NCBI GenBank assembly: GCA_013297745.1
Contig: JAAFIM010000021.1
Coordinates: 1 to 52,805 of the forward strand
From: Chitinophagales bacterium
GTDB taxonomy: Bacteria > Bacteroidota > Bacteroidia > Chitinophagales > Saprospiraceae
Length of the DNA: 52,805 bases
Reading direction: 5' to 3'
Position numbers and translations under genes: made by a program. The notes below the pieces were generated by a model. It worked only from the letters and a program-made list of their open reading frames with translations. It ran no database searches and was not told the DNA's origin. Below, piece after piece: positions 34,546 through 43,482 of this stretch. Within the stretch, counting starts at the first letter, position 1, and each line of letters opens with the position of its first letter.

Positions 34546-34569
34546 AAAACAGCATTTAGCTTTTTTTTC
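34529..34569 (+). terminator. Terminator overlapping the stop codon of the HsdR-N gene
   Basis: AGCTAAATGTTGTTT pairs with AAACAGCATTTAGCT, one mismatch, with the TAA stop (34543-34545) in the loop side, and a run of T follows. Confidence 0.85.
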
Positions 34570-34579
34570 CAAAAAACAC

Positions 34580-34587
34580 TACCTTTG
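34580..34587 (+). promoter_or_regulatory. Possible -7 box (TACCTTTG) of the glutamine synthetase gene
   Basis: TACCTTTG matches TAnnTTTG and follows the terminator. It is 320 bases before the glnN start, which would put repeat copy C in the leader. No clear -33 box. Confidence 0.4.
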
Positions 34588-34617
34588 CGCTATCTTTTTA
34601 AACAATCAATAATAAAA

Positions 34618-34801
34618 ACCTAAGCCGCGCGGAGCGCGTAATAATCCGCTGCCGTTGAGTTTCTATACTGTCTGAAGTGAGCCGAAGCGCAGCGGAGCGA
34701 ACAAGTTTATAGAAACGAGGGCTTTTTGGTACTTTTTGTCCTCACAAAAAGTACGAAACAAAGAAATTTTTAGGCTTCAGCCGTTAAAAAAATTTCAAAC
34801 C
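34618..34801. repeat. Dispersed palindromic element, copy C (short relative)
   Basis: It shares the layout of copies A and B: GAGCCGAAGCGCAGCGGAGCG, then TTTTTGGTACTTTTTGTC facing ACAAAAAGTAC, then TTTTTAGGCTTCAGCCGTTAA. It lies in the 361-base gap before glutamine synthetase. Sequence identity to A and B is moderate, with conserved hairpins. Confidence 0.75.
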
Positions 34802-34906
34802 ACTACATTTTCTAAAAATACGTTCATTTTTTTACTGAATAATAATTTCTTTTCGCACTCCCACATCATTTCAATACTATTCAATACACCAAACTTTTTT
34901 TATTTT

Positions 34907-37084
34907 ATGAGCAGTCATAACCGCTTCAACGCCATAGACATAGCCCTAGAACGCGCCCGCGTAGCCGTCAATCAACCCAACGAACTCACTTCTGCTTTTT
35001 TTGGTACTAACGTTTTCGACCAAAAAGCGATGAATGACTACCTTTCCCCCGTTTTGCACGCACAAGTCGCCCAAATTATGCAAAAAGGGGAAGCCTTGAC
35101 CCGCGAATTAGCCGCACATATAGCAGACGCTATGCAAAAATGGGCAATATCCAAAGGCGCAACCCATTACGCGCATTGGTTTCAACCCCTTACAGGACGC
35201 ACAGCAGAAAAACACGATTCATTTTTTACCTTAGATAACAAAGGGCAAGCTATAGAATTATTTTCTGCCGATGCTTTGGTACAACAAGAACCCGACGGCT
35301 CATCTTTCCCCGACGGCGGTTTACGCACCACATTTGAAGCGCGCGGTTATACAGCTTGGGACCCCACTTCGCCCGCTTTTATCATAGAAGTGAACGAAGC
35401 CAAAACCTTATGTATTCCCACCATTTTCGTAACTTACGGGGGACAATCCTTAGATTATAAACTCCCTTTGTTGAAATCGCAACAGTTTTTACAAAAATAC
35501 GCCATACAAGTTTGCCAACTATTTGACCCGCAAGTGAACCGAGTTTTTGTAACTTTAGGCTGGGAACAAGAATACTTTCTATTAGATGAAGCCCTTTTCC
35601 ACTCGCGTATGGATTTGGCTTTGACAGGGCGCACCCTTGTGGGCAAAAGTGCAGCCAAAGGACAGCAATTAGAAGACCATTATTTCGGCGCAATCCCCGA
35701 CCGCGTGTATGGTTTTATGCGCGATTTGGAGATAGAAAGCCACAAATTGGGCATACCTGTCCGCACCCGCCACAACGAAGTAGCCCCCACCCAATACGAA
35801 CTCGCTCCCATTTACGAAGAGTTGAATATAGCCATTGACCACAACCAACTGCTGATGGATTTGATGGATAGAATAGCCAGAAAGCACAAATTGCGGGTTT
35901 TATTACACGAAAAACCCTACGCTGGGGTTAATGGTTCGGGCAAACACAACAATTGGTCTTTGGCCACAGACACGGGCAAAAATCTACTCTCGCCCTCGCG
36001 TATGCCCTCCAAAAACTTACAATTTCTTTGCTTTTTTGTCAACACAATAGCTGCTGTGCATAAATACGGCGATTTGTTGCGCGCTTCGGTAGCTTCTGCA
36101 TCCAACGACCACCGCTTGGGCGCGAATGAGGCCCCGCCTGCTATAGTATCCGTTTTTGTGGGGGAAACCCTCACCCGCGTATTGAACGAGTTGGCACAGG
36201 ACGGAGAAAATACAGACACAGGGGTTAAGAAATTTATCAACTTATTGGATACTTTGCCCAATTTGGAGTTGGATAACACAGACCGCAACCGCACCTCGCC
36301 ATTTGCCTTTACAGGGAATAAATTTGAGGTTAGAATGGTGGGCAGTTCTATGAATTGCTCCGCGCCTATGACCGTTTTAAATATGATGGTGGGCAAACAA
36401 CTCAAACATTTTTGCACCGAATTGGATAACTTATTAGCAGCAGGCACAGAAAAAGAAGCGGCGATTTTAGCCCTGATTAAAAAATACTATTTAGAAGCCA
36501 AAAATGTGTGTTTTGAGGGAGATGGTTATTCTGACGAGTGGAAACAAGAGGCAGCAGCGCGCGGCTTGAACAATTTTACCGACACGCCTACAGCTTTGGA
36601 TGTGTATATTAGCCCCTGGGCAGAAGAATTATTCGCAGAAAGTGGGGTTTTGAGCCGCAGCGAATTACACGCCCACCACGAGGTAAAGTTAGAAAATTAT
36701 ATCCTACAGTTGGAAATAGAAGCGCGCACGATGGAAGATATAGCGATGACGCAGATTATTCCCGCCGTTCTAAACTATCAAAACACCCTTTCCACCAACG
36801 TTTTGCAACTGCAAGATATAGGCTTTGACAAAGATATTTTCAAATGGCAAATGTCCACTATTAAAGATATTGGCCAACGCATCCAGCAGATTGATAGATG
36901 TTGCAACGAACTCAAACAGATTAGAAACCAACGCTTATCCATACGCGAACAAGCGCAGGTGTATTGTGATAAACTCGTCCCCACTATGCAAACTTTGCGC
37001 GAACACATAGACCATTTGGAGGGAATTACCGACGACCAAGAGTGGGTTATGCCCAAATATCGCGAACTGTTGATTTTCCGCTAA
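34907..37084 (+). CDS. glnN: Type III glutamine synthetase
   Basis: The 725-residue product has the normal length of type III glutamine synthetase, the ammonium-assimilating enzyme typical of Bacteroidota. It makes glutamine from glutamate, ammonia and ATP in the cytosol. Visible are VTYGGQSLDYKLPL, the metal-site GWEQEYFLLD, RTRHNEVAPTQYELAP, HEKPYAGVNGSGKHNNWSL and ASASNDHRLGANEAPPA. The frame is open up to 34736, but the 57 residues there lie in repeat copy C and in AT-rich leader, so the ATG at 34907 (MSSHNRFNAIDIALERA) is the start. It ends in a clear terminator and is monocistronic. Confidence 0.97.
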   Translation: MSSHNRFNAIDIALERARVAVNQPNELTSAFFGTNVFDQKAMNDYLSPVLHAQVAQIMQKGEALTRELAAHIADAMQKWAISKGATHYAHWFQPLTGRTAEKHDSFFTLDNKGQAIELFSADALVQQEPDGSSFPDGGLRTTFEARGYTAWDPTSPAFIIEVNEAKTLCIPTIFVTYGGQSLDYKLPLLKSQQFLQKYAIQVCQLFDPQVNRVFVTLGWEQEYFLLDEALFHSRMDLALTGRTLVGKSAAKGQQLEDHYFGAIPDRVYGFMRDLEIESHKLGIPVRTRHNEVAPTQYELAPIYEELNIAIDHNQLLMDLMDRIARKHKLRVLLHEKPYAGVNGSGKHNNWSLATDTGKNLLSPSRMPSKNLQFLCFFVNTIAAVHKYGDLLRASVASASNDHRLGANEAPPAIVSVFVGETLTRVLNELAQDGENTDTGVKKFINLLDTLPNLELDNTDRNRTSPFAFTGNKFEVRMVGSSMNCSAPMTVLNMMVGKQLKHFCTELDNLLAAGTEKEAAILALIKKYYLEAKNVCFEGDGYSDEWKQEAAARGLNNFTDTPTALDVYISPWAEELFAESGVLSRSELHAHHEVKLENYILQLEIEARTMEDIAMTQIIPAVLNYQNTLSTNVLQLQDIGFDKDIFKWQMSTIKDIGQRIQQIDRCCNELKQIRNQRLSIREQAQVYCDKLVPTMQTLREHIDHLEGITDDQEWVMPKYRELLIFR

Positions 37085-37100
37085 TGATATTTATACCAAT

Positions 37101-37140
37101 AAAAAAACGCTTGCGCCAAATCAGGTACAAGCGTTTTTTA
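37101..37140 (+). terminator. Terminator of glutamine synthetase
   Basis: AAACGCTTG and CAAGCGTTT form a stem around 14 bases, followed by a T run. Confidence 0.85.
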
Positions 37141-37156
37141 TTTACTTTTTTTTACA

Positions 37157-37191
37157 TAAAAAAAACCGCCCATCGTTGCGATAAGCGGTTT
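37157..37191 (-). terminator. Terminator of the double AAA+ gene
   Basis: AAACCGC and GCGGTTT with an inner ATCG/CGAT pair, and a T run on the minus strand. It faces the glnN terminator in a convergent gene pair. Confidence 0.85.
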
Positions 37192-37206
37192 AGTAAGTAT
37201 AGCTAA

Positions 37207-39858
37207 TTAGCGGCTTTCGTTGCGGAAGCCTATAGATTTTTTGTTAAAAATAGCATCGTCGTTACTTAACTTAAGCGTAGCCACATCTTCATAAGTTATG
37301 GTGTGCAATAAGTCGGGATTGCGCTCTTCAGAAGCAAGCGCAGCTAATCTAAGGCTTTGATTTTTGGTGATTTCATTCACCACATTGCGCACAGAGCGCG
37401 CGTTGCCAAAGTATTTATCCCGTCCATTGTACAAAAACTCAAGATATTTGACCAAATGAGTAGCCGCCTCTTCGCTTAGTGTGAGTTGTTCTTCTTTTAT
37501 CATAAAAGAAGCAATTTCAAACAATTCAGCACTTGAGTAGTCGTCAAATTTGAACACTTTATCAAAGCGCGAGCGAAGTCCTGGGTTAACTTTTAGGAAA
37601 GTTTCCATATTGTCGGGATAGCCAGCAGCGAACACGAAAAACTCGCCCCGTTTATCCTCCATCTGTTTCAGAATGGTTTGGATAGCTTCGCTACCGAAGT
37701 CGCCACCACCGCCCAAAGAGCCGTTAGAACCAGCAGTAAGCGCATAAGCTTCATCTATAAACAAAACCCCACCCATAGCCTCTTCTATCTTTTCGGCGGT
37801 TTTTATCGCAGTTTGTCCCACATATCCAGCTACCAAGCCCTGACGGTCGGTTTCTACCACGTGTCCGCGCTCCAAAACGCCCAAAGCTTTGTATATTTTG
37901 GTCAAAATGCGCGCTACAGTGGTTTTTCCCGTGCCAGGATTGCCCACCAAAACCGTATGCAAAAAGAATTTATTCAGCACATTCCGCCCGCTTTCGCGGT
38001 AAAAACGCACCAAACGCACCATTTCAGCGATTTCGGTTTTGACATTGGACATACCAATCAAGCGGTTGAGTTCATCCATAGCAATTTGTAGCAATTTTTC
38101 ATCAATGGGCAAGTTCGGCACGCGGCGGGGGCGTTCTACCTCTATGCGGTTGATGTCGTCAAAGTTAACTAAAGCCAATTCGTCATTGGAAGAAGCGCGG
38201 GGATTGTCTTGAGACATAATCCGCAAGCCAAGGTTAATTTTGGCCTTATCCATAATATCGTTCACAAAACGCGCATTGCCAAAAGTGCGGTCGCGGTTGC
38301 GGTAAGATTCGGTTATAATCTCGTCCAATAAGTTTTTGGCTTCATTGTTCAGTTGCAAACTTTTCTGTTTGGCTGAGTATTCGGCGATTTGGGCAAGTTC
38401 TTCGGGCAAATAATCGGGGAAATCAAAATGCAGTTTGAAGCGGGATTTCAACCCTGGATTTGACTCTAAAAAATGTTTCATCTCTTTGGGATAACCAGCC
38501 ACTATAACAGCTAAATCGCCCTCGCCATTGGACATTTCTTTCACCAAAATTTCTATAACTTCCCGCCCAAAGTCTTTGCTATCATCGTTGGCACGCGCCA
38601 AAGAGTAAGCTTCATCTATGAACAGAACCCCACCGCGCGCTTTTTCTATAGCTTCTTTCACCTTGGGAGCGGTTTGTCCTATGTACTCACCAACTAAATC
38701 CACTCGGTCAACTTCGTGGACGTGTCCTTTGGTCAACAAGCCCATTGTTTTGTACAACTTGCCCATCATTTTGGCTACTGTAGTTTTGCCCGTGCCTGGG
38801 TTGCCGCTAAATACAGCGTGAACGCTAACCTCGTCGCTTTCATCAAAACCACGCTCGCGGCGCAATTGCAAAAACTTCAAGTAATTGGCGTGTTCGCGGG
38901 TTTTGCGTTTAATATCAGTAAGCCCTGTGAGCGCGTCCAATTTTTTCATCACAAAATCAAAACTATCCGCATCTTCCCCATCGTGGTCGGCAGCGATAAC
39001 TATAGGGGTGTATTGATTGGGCAAAACTGTCCCCGCCAAACCCTCTTCAAACTGCTCGCGCACTTCAAAGGGTATAACAGCCAACAGTTTATCCATAAAT
39101 ACAATCTCTACAGTATAACTATCTTCAGTCCAAGAATTTTTGATATTAGAACCCCAATGTGCGGTTAGTTCTATAGTTTCGTCGGCTGCGTCAATTTGCT
39201 GCAATTTTACCGTTTGTCCTTTAAGTTGGCGCGCACCGTTATAGAATTTTACCACCATTTCGCAGTACCAATTTTGCCCTTTCAGCAAATTTTCCAGCAA
39301 AATTTCCGTGTACACATAACGGGTTTCTTCTTGAGAAAAAGTTTTGTAATAACGGCGTTCTTCGCGCGGCACGTCATCATAAGGACCTTCGTATAATTTA
39401 AGCGATTTTAAATCAATATAAGCCTTAGGGTCTGGGTATTTTTTGCTGCTTTCTTCCACATAAAAATACTTAGTGGCTACTTTTTGCCCATCTACATAAG
39501 CCTCCCAGTAGTAAGTGCCTTTTTTCCAAAAAGCACCAGCTTTTTTATTCCCCCAACCCTCTCGCACATAAACCACATTATCATATTTGCTTACTTTGCG
39601 TTCAAAATTAAGGTCGCAAAGCTCTTTTCTGCCCTTTTTGAGCGAATAACATTTGATATTTACTTTTACATCCCAATCGTCATCATCAAATAATTTATTA
39701 AAAAACGATAATTCGGCATAAATATAGCTTGTTTCGTAACGGTCAAACACTTGCCGATATTTTTTCTTATTATCAGCCAACCACTCGGTAGAAGCATACA
39801 CCTTTAAATCGCGAAATTTATACTTCACAAAATCAGGGTCTAACAATCTATTGGACAT
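37207..39858 (-). CDS. Double AAA+ ATPase (CbbX/SpoVK type) with duplicated N-terminal beta domain
   Basis: The 883-residue cytosolic protein has two AAA+ modules of the CbbX/SpoVK/EccA class. Module 1 has GNPGTGKTTV with K358 and FIDEAYSLAR. Module 2 has GNPGTGKTTV with K645 and FIDEAYALT. Each is followed by a YxGQT pore-loop-like segment and arginine-finger regions (PGLKSRFKLHF, PGLRSRFDKVF). Residues 1-250 hold two copies of a beta-rich domain of about 120 residues (LKVYASTEWLADNKKKYRQVF, YIYAEL, and again LKLYEGPYDDVPREERRYYKTF, YVYTEI). Such N-terminal tandem domains may recruit a partner. Client unknown: no Rubisco or type VII secretion gene is near. Possibly a remodelling chaperone. 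Confidence 0.87.
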   Translation of the reverse strand: MSNRLLDPDFVKYKFRDLKVYASTEWLADNKKKYRQVFDRYETSYIYAELSFFNKLFDDDDWDVKVNIKCYSLKKGRKELCDLNFERKVSKYDNVVYVREGWGNKKAGAFWKKGTYYWEAYVDGQKVATKYFYVEESSKKYPDPKAYIDLKSLKLYEGPYDDVPREERRYYKTFSQEETRYVYTEILLENLLKGQNWYCEMVVKFYNGARQLKGQTVKLQQIDAADETIELTAHWGSNIKNSWTEDSYTVEIVFMDKLLAVIPFEVREQFEEGLAGTVLPNQYTPIVIAADHDGEDADSFDFVMKKLDALTGLTDIKRKTREHANYLKFLQLRRERGFDESDEVSVHAVFSGNPGTGKTTVAKMMGKLYKTMGLLTKGHVHEVDRVDLVGEYIGQTAPKVKEAIEKARGGVLFIDEAYSLARANDDSKDFGREVIEILVKEMSNGEGDLAVIVAGYPKEMKHFLESNPGLKSRFKLHFDFPDYLPEELAQIAEYSAKQKSLQLNNEAKNLLDEIITESYRNRDRTFGNARFVNDIMDKAKINLGLRIMSQDNPRASSNDELALVNFDDINRIEVERPRRVPNLPIDEKLLQIAMDELNRLIGMSNVKTEIAEMVRLVRFYRESGRNVLNKFFLHTVLVGNPGTGKTTVARILTKIYKALGVLERGHVVETDRQGLVAGYVGQTAIKTAEKIEEAMGGVLFIDEAYALTAGSNGSLGGGGDFGSEAIQTILKQMEDKRGEFFVFAAGYPDNMETFLKVNPGLRSRFDKVFKFDDYSSAELFEIASFMIKEEQLTLSEEAATHLVKYLEFLYNGRDKYFGNARSVRNVVNEITKNQSLRLAALASEERNPDLLHTITYEDVATLKLSNDDAIFNKKSIGFRNESR

Positions 39859-39975
39859 ATTTTTATTATTATTTTTTTAACAGTTTTGTGCTTAAACCAG
39901 CGCGGAAAATATAAACGTATTAGAGGGTAAAAAGGTTCATTTTACGCAAAAAAAACCAAAAAGTTGCGCATTATA

Positions 39976-40848
39976 TCAACAACCCAAACGTTGCAAACAG
40001 TCTTTCAAACTCGCCCTCCAATGGGGAATTTCCAACCCAAAAACAGTTTTTGCATCTGTTTTATCCATCACGCTATAAAAAGGGCGTTGGGCTGGAGTAG
40101 GATATTGATGGGTAAAAATGGGGCTGACTTTGCAGGGAATTTGCGCAAGTTCAAAAATAGCCGCAGCAAAATCGTACCAACTACATACGCCTTCATTACT
40201 GTACTGATAAGTTCCAAACTGGTTAAAATCGGGCTGATTATCAACCACTTGCACCATTTTTAGCAAAGCTAAAGCGAGGTCGTGGGCGTAAGTTGGGCTA
40301 CCAATTTGGTCGCTGACTACATTCAGTTGGGCGCGTTCTTTCCCCAAGCGGAGCATAGTTTTCACAAAATTAGCCCCAAAAAAGGAATACACCCAAGAAG
40401 TGCGCACAATTAGCGTTTTCGGGCAAGCAGCAAGCGCCAAGCGTTCTCCCTCCAATTTTGTGCTAGCGTACACACCTTTTGGGCTGGTTGGGTCGCTGGG
40501 TTTTAGGGGATAATTTTGCCCGTTGTGATAGACATAATCGGTAGAAACGTGGATAAAAACGCATTGATTTTCAGCACATTGCACAGCCAAATTTTGTACA
40601 GCTTTAGCATTGATTAGATAAGCATTTTCTTGCTCACTTTCTGCCTTATCTACAGCGGTGTAAGCGGCTGCGTTGATACAAAAGTCGGGGCGAATTTGGG
40701 CAAAAGTTGCCGCCAAACTGAGCGCGTCAGCTATATTAAGGCTGTTTTTATCGCAAAAAACGAACTCATAATCGGCAAAATGGGCTTGTAACTGCTGTAG
40801 CTCTTGCCCCAATTGTCCGTTTGCGCCCGTAACGAGTATTTTTTTCAT
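39976..40848 (-). CDS. rfbD: dTDP-4-dehydrorhamnose reductase
   Basis: The 290-residue cytosolic short-chain reductase catalyses the last step of dTDP-L-rhamnose synthesis. Visible are the nucleotide-binding GANGQLGQEL at the N-terminus, NAAAYTAVDKAE, HVSTDYVYHNG, the catalytic Y-x3-K in GVYASTKLEGE, and the substrate-binding VRTSWVYSFFGANFVKTM. It begins 13 bases after the stop of the glycosyltransferase-like gene, so rfbC, that gene and rfbD form one transcript. The thymidylyltransferase (rfbA) and dehydratase (rfbB) genes are not in the window. Confidence 0.93.
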   Translation of the reverse strand: MKKILVTGANGQLGQELQQLQAHFADYEFVFCDKNSLNIADALSLAATFAQIRPDFCINAAAYTAVDKAESEQENAYLINAKAVQNLAVQCAENQCVFIHVSTDYVYHNGQNYPLKPSDPTSPKGVYASTKLEGERLALAACPKTLIVRTSWVYSFFGANFVKTMLRLGKERAQLNVVSDQIGSPTYAHDLALALLKMVQVVDNQPDFNQFGTYQYSNEGVCSWYDFAAAIFELAQIPCKVSPIFTHQYPTPAQRPFYSVMDKTDAKTVFGLEIPHWRASLKDCLQRLGC

Positions 40849-40861
40849 TGTAAAAGTTAAC

Positions 40862-42376
40862 TTATTTCCCCCTCAAAATGCTAATTTTTCCATTAGTAGC
40901 CACTGTATCCACCAGCAGCGCAAATTGGGGATAATTGTCCAAAACGCCCTCTTTGTAGAGATTATTTTGCACGATAATATAATCATATTTGAACCGCTCC
41001 ATATCCTTTTTTATCTCTTTTTCGGAAGTGGTGAGGTTACAAAAGCCCTTTCTTCGCAACTGTATAAGCGGGCTATTGGTAGAATAAGCGTCTATAACCA
41101 AAAAAGTAGCCTGTTTGGGTATGTTCAAACTGTCTAAAAATTTATCCGCGCCCTCAAAATTATTATACACTCGATAATACATATCTTGAGGGTTTATTTT
41201 ATAATTTTCTAACTGATTAGCAACCGCTTTTTGGGTTAAAAATACGCCTAAAAGGGTAAAAATTATATCGGTAAATAGCTTAAATTTATTATTAGCAATA
41301 TATTTTAAATTATAGCAAAATAACATAAACAACAAAGCGAAAAAAGGGATAAAACTATCCACAAAATAGTATTCGTGATGCACAAACTGCTTGGTCATTA
41401 GTACAAAATAAGCTATTCCTACAGATAAAAATATAAACAAATGTAAAATTATCTTTTTGCTAAAATTATCCCATTTAAACAGAAAAAATTGTAGTATAAA
41501 CAGTATAAACAAGCTCAAATAGTGAAAAATTTGAGCGTATTTTAACCCCCATTTATAAAAAATATGCGCACTTAACTCTTTAAATTCCAACCAATTAGCG
41601 GCGGGCATAAACTTGTTTAAAAACCGTGTTCCATATTTTTGCGCAATATAATCATTATACAGGTAAAAACTTATAAACAGGCAAAAACTTAACCCAAAAG
41701 AGAGATAAAAAGGTTTATAAAAATATCTTTTAGTTAATATGTTCGCAAGAAATTGGTATAAAGCTATCCCAGCTAAAAACAGTATAAAAGGCTTGCGGAT
41801 GAAAGCCGCTAAACAGGCTAAAAAAACACTTAAGTATAAATTTTTAACCCGATTATTTTCTAAATAGTTAAGATAATAACAAAGGCTTATCAACCATACG
41901 AAAAAAGCGTTCAAACTGGGCGAAAAACCCGATTGATAATATACAAAAATGGGCAAAGTGGCGAAAAAAACACAGCTAAATAAAGATTTAATGATAGAAT
42001 TTGTCCGATTATAAACCCATTTGTATAAAAACCAATAAGCGGTGAAAGCAAATAATAAATTGCTAATTTTTAGCACTTGAGGACTTTGCCAACCCGTTAT
42101 TTGCATAAAAATAGCGGCTAAATACTCGCTCAAAGCCAAATCTGCTGCTGTTATCCCGCCTGTAGTTTCTAAATTATAGCTCGTGGGCAGGAATAAATTC
42201 ATCCCGTTTTCGTAAAAACCCAAAGCCAGCGCGTATCTATCCGTTTGCGCCCAAGCGTGGTGGAAAAAAGGGTAAAGATGAAAATTATCTTTGTAGAATA
42301 AAAAGCCAATAAGCGCAAAAAATAGGCAAAAAATAAGCCCGTGATAGCGGTTTGGGTTATTTTTTACGCTGTTCAA
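40862..42376 (-). CDS. Polytopic membrane protein, probable GT-C type glycosyltransferase
   Basis: The 504-residue inner-membrane protein has about ten to eleven hydrophobic helices. The first periplasmic loop after helix 1 contains HHAWAQTDRYALALGF with an Asp in the place of the catalytic Asp of GT-C (GT39/ArnT-like) lipid-linked sugar transferases. A C-terminal soluble domain of about 100 residues (YRVYNNFEGADKFLDSL, IQLRRKGF, LVDTVATNGKISILRGK) would face the periplasm. Between rfbC and rfbD it may add rhamnose or another sugar to a surface lipid or polysaccharide. It overlaps the 3' end of rfbC by 20 bases. Enzyme class is inference from topology and context. Confidence 0.72.
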   Translation of the reverse strand: MNSVKNNPNRYHGLIFCLFFALIGFLFYKDNFHLYPFFHHAWAQTDRYALALGFYENGMNLFLPTSYNLETTGGITAADLALSEYLAAIFMQITGWQSPQVLKISNLLFAFTAYWFLYKWVYNRTNSIIKSLFSCVFFATLPIFVYYQSGFSPSLNAFFVWLISLCYYLNYLENNRVKNLYLSVFLACLAAFIRKPFILFLAGIALYQFLANILTKRYFYKPFYLSFGLSFCLFISFYLYNDYIAQKYGTRFLNKFMPAANWLEFKELSAHIFYKWGLKYAQIFHYLSLFILFILQFFLFKWDNFSKKIILHLFIFLSVGIAYFVLMTKQFVHHEYYFVDSFIPFFALLFMLFCYNLKYIANNKFKLFTDIIFTLLGVFLTQKAVANQLENYKINPQDMYYRVYNNFEGADKFLDSLNIPKQATFLVIDAYSTNSPLIQLRRKGFCNLTTSEKEIKKDMERFKYDYIIVQNNLYKEGVLDNYPQFALLVDTVATNGKISILRGK

Positions 42377-42899
42377 AATTGGGTAAAATTTTATCTTTAT
42401 CTGAAACTATAGCCTGCGAAAGGTCTATTTTCCAATCTATATTCAAACTTTCGTCCGCATAATGCACGCCGCCCTCGTGCGCTTTGGAGTAATAATTATC
42501 ACATTTATAGAAAAAAATAGCTGTGGGGCTCAACACCACATAACCGTGCGCAAACCCACGCGGCACAAGCATCTGCAACTGATTTTCTGCGCTCAATTCT
42601 ACCGCAAAACTCTTGCCAAAAGTAGCCGAATCTTCCCTCAAATCCACCACCACGTCCAAAACCGTCCCCTCCAACACCCGCACCAACTTAGCTTGAGCAG
42701 CCTCTCCCGTTTGATAATGCAAACCGCGCAAAACCCCAAAAGTAGAACGCGCTTGATTGTCTTGTACAAATTCGTTCAAAATGCCCGCTTCTCGCCAAGT
42801 TTTTTGGTTATAACTTTCGTAAAAATAGCCGCGTTCATCGGCAAAAATACGCGGTTGTATCAATTTTAGGTCGGCAAAACCTGTTTCTAATATGTTCAT
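42357..42899 (-). CDS. rfbC: dTDP-4-dehydrorhamnose 3,5-epimerase
   Basis: The 180-residue cytosolic cupin enzyme epimerises dTDP-4-keto-6-deoxyglucose in dTDP-rhamnose synthesis. Visible are FYESYNQKTW, GVLRGLHYQ with the catalytic His, AKLVRVLEGTVLDVVVDLR, PRGFAHGYVVLS and YYSKAHEGGVHYADESL. Length is normal. It is the first gene of the rfbC-glycosyltransferase-rfbD run, preceded by a -7 box 15 bases upstream. Its 3' end overlaps the next gene by 20 bases. Confidence 0.95.
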   Translation of the reverse strand: MNILETGFADLKLIQPRIFADERGYFYESYNQKTWREAGILNEFVQDNQARSTFGVLRGLHYQTGEAAQAKLVRVLEGTVLDVVVDLREDSATFGKSFAVELSAENQLQMLVPRGFAHGYVVLSPTAIFFYKCDNYYSKAHEGGVHYADESLNIDWKIDLSQAIVSDKDKILPNFEQRKK

Positions 42900-42913
42900 T
42901 TTTAGTTAGTTAG

Positions 42914-42921
42914 CAAAATTA
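42914..42921 (-). promoter_or_regulatory. Possible -7 box (TAATTTTG) for the rfbC operon
   Basis: TAATTTTG on the minus strand lies 14 bases before the start, which implies a very short or absent leader. Confidence 0.4.
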
Positions 42922-42945
42922 TCGCAAATAATTGGTTTTTAAATT

Positions 42946-43482
42946 TTATAAACAATTTAATAAAGAACGCAGACAATCCACCTCGTAAATTTCATAATCT
43001 TGGTAGGCTTTTGCCCAATTGATGCGGATAGTGTTGAGTTCGTAATTTTTCAACTTCTTATAATTTTTTTTAGAAATCTGAAACAAACAATCGTAACGGG
43101 TTTGATTTTCGCCAATCACAGCCGCCGAAGTTTTGGCAGCCGACAAGTAAATTTTTTCATTTTGGAAATTTTCTAACTGCAAATCGCTGTTTTTTTTCAA
43201 ATTACCCAATTCAGAAGCAATTTCTATATCGTTGATAATCAACACCAAACGCAAATATAAACCGCTTTTATCCTCCAATAGGCTAACCTGCGCGGATAAA
43301 TAATCCTGTTCTTTAAAAAATTGGCGGGCTGGTTCTGGAGTATAAACGAAAAAATTGCGCGGGTTGCTTTCTCTCCCTTGATTGGAATTTTTCCAACCGC
43401 AAACTTGAGCGTCCGCGCTGCCCGCTGCAAAATATAAAAGGGTAAAAATGGCTATGTATAAGCGCAAAAACATAATAATCAA
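42946..43482 (-). CDS. Hypothetical exported protein
   Basis: The 178-residue product begins with a signal peptide (MFLRLYIAIFTLLYFAAGSADAQ, with MIIM before it; the fourth codon could be the start). The rest is a soluble domain with a conserved-looking NQGRESNPRNFFVYTPEPARQF region and an internal LRLVLIINDIEI strand; two Cys are near the N-terminus and two near the C-terminus (EVDCLRSLLNCL). I do not recognise a family. It overlaps the 43479-43976 gene by 4 bases (ATGA), which implies translational coupling. Confidence 0.7.
   Translation of the reverse strand: MIIMFLRLYIAIFTLLYFAAGSADAQVCGWKNSNQGRESNPRNFFVYTPEPARQFFKEQDYLSAQVSLLEDKSGLYLRLVLIINDIEIASELGNLKKNSDLQLENFQNEKIYLSAAKTSAAVIGENQTRYDCLFQISKKNYKKLKNYELNTIRINWAKAYQDYEIYEVDCLRSLLNCL

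Noticed and set aside
34736-34906. 57-residue N-terminal extension of glutamine synthetase
   Set aside because: Lies in repeat copy C and AT-rich leader; the ATG at 34907 gives the normal length.
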